NCBI GenBank assembly: GCA_905215845.1
Contig: CAJMRU010000072.1
Coordinates: forward strand, 1 to 5,577
Direction: 5' to 3'
Source of the DNA: an uncultured bacterium
Lineage (GTDB): Bacteria; Bacillota; Clostridia; TANB77; CAG-508
Length of the DNA stretch: 5,577 bases
The notes beneath the pieces were generated by a model. The model was not told where the DNA came from, did no database searches, and saw only the letters and a list, made by a program, of their open reading frames with translations. The position numbers were made by a program, and so were the translations under genes. Positions within the stretch are counted from its first letter, which is position 1. Each line of letters opens with the position of its first letter. Of the stretch, positions 5,522 through 5,577 are shown piece by piece.

Positions 5522-5552
5522 TGATTTTTGGTCGTGATTTTGGTGATTTTGG
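5522..5552 (+). repeat. Three degenerate TGATTTTGG units next to repeat copy 2
   Basis: TGATTTTTGGTCG (from 5522), TGATTTTGG (from 5535) and TGATTTTGGGGTCGG (from 5544) follow each other. The third is the start of the 34-bp repeat. The extra units look like partial copies of that repeat's left arm and are absent at copy 1. Confidence 0.55.
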
Positions 5553-5577
5553 GGTCGGAGACAAAAATCAGCTACTT
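5544..5577 (+). repeat. 34-bp intergenic repeat, copy 2 (upstream of radA, at the window edge)
   Basis: It matches 2761-2794 at 32 of 34 positions, with C for A at position 13 and G for T at position 28. It has the same orientation and the same inverted TGATTTT/AAAATCA arms. It stops at the window end, so its true right boundary is not known. Unlike copy 1, on the minus strand its hairpin is followed by CCAAAATCACG and not by a T-run, so a general terminator role is unlikely. Confidence 0.8.

Overview
The window is very AT-rich, low-GC Gram-positive (Firmicutes) DNA, most likely from the Clostridia. Evidence for this is the radA-disA gene pair (DisA makes c-di-AMP), strong AGGAGG-type ribosome binding sites, a TTG start codon, tRNA genes with encoded CCA ends, and strongly A/T-biased third codon positions. 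No species can be named from the sequence alone. Every gene I can support lies on the minus strand, so transcription runs from right to left.

Layout in the direction of transcription, from the right edge. (1) At 5355-5577 there is a non-coding leader holding a 34-bp repeat copy, a small degenerate tandem repeat, a likely extended -10 promoter and a possible 12-codon leader ORF. (2) At 5354-3989 lies radA, broken by one extra base near 4802-4805 into a 187-residue N-terminal part and a C-terminal part. (3) At 3959-2880 lies disA, intact, starting with TTG and following radA by 29 bases. (4) At 2729-2879 is a 151-base gap with the second copy of the 34-bp repeat. (5) At 2728-1934 is a membrane-anchored cyclophilin-type peptidyl-prolyl isomerase. 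(6) At 1650-1484 a tRNA-His/tRNA-Gln pair has its own near-consensus promoter and an intrinsic terminator. (7) At 1354-101 is a tyrosine recombinase (integrase), separated from the tRNA terminator by an 11-bp direct repeat and its own promoter, and followed by a stem-loop at 78-97.

How it fits together: radA and disA form the familiar DNA-repair and c-di-AMP signalling pair. RadA is a RecA-like branch-migration ATPase, and DisA is a DNA-scanning diadenylate cyclase. The cyclophilin behind them may be read through from disA or from its own promoter. The tRNA pair and the integrase look like a chromosomal tRNA locus used as an insertion site, with the integrated element extending to the left beyond the window.

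The most interesting points are the radA frameshift, the 34-bp direct repeats that bracket radA-disA, the SHOCT-like tail on the integrase, the 11-bp repeats in front of int, and an acceptor-stem mismatch in each of the two tRNAs. I did not find a convincing new multi-gene system. The element to the left of the integrase is the place where one could be hidden, and it is outside this window.
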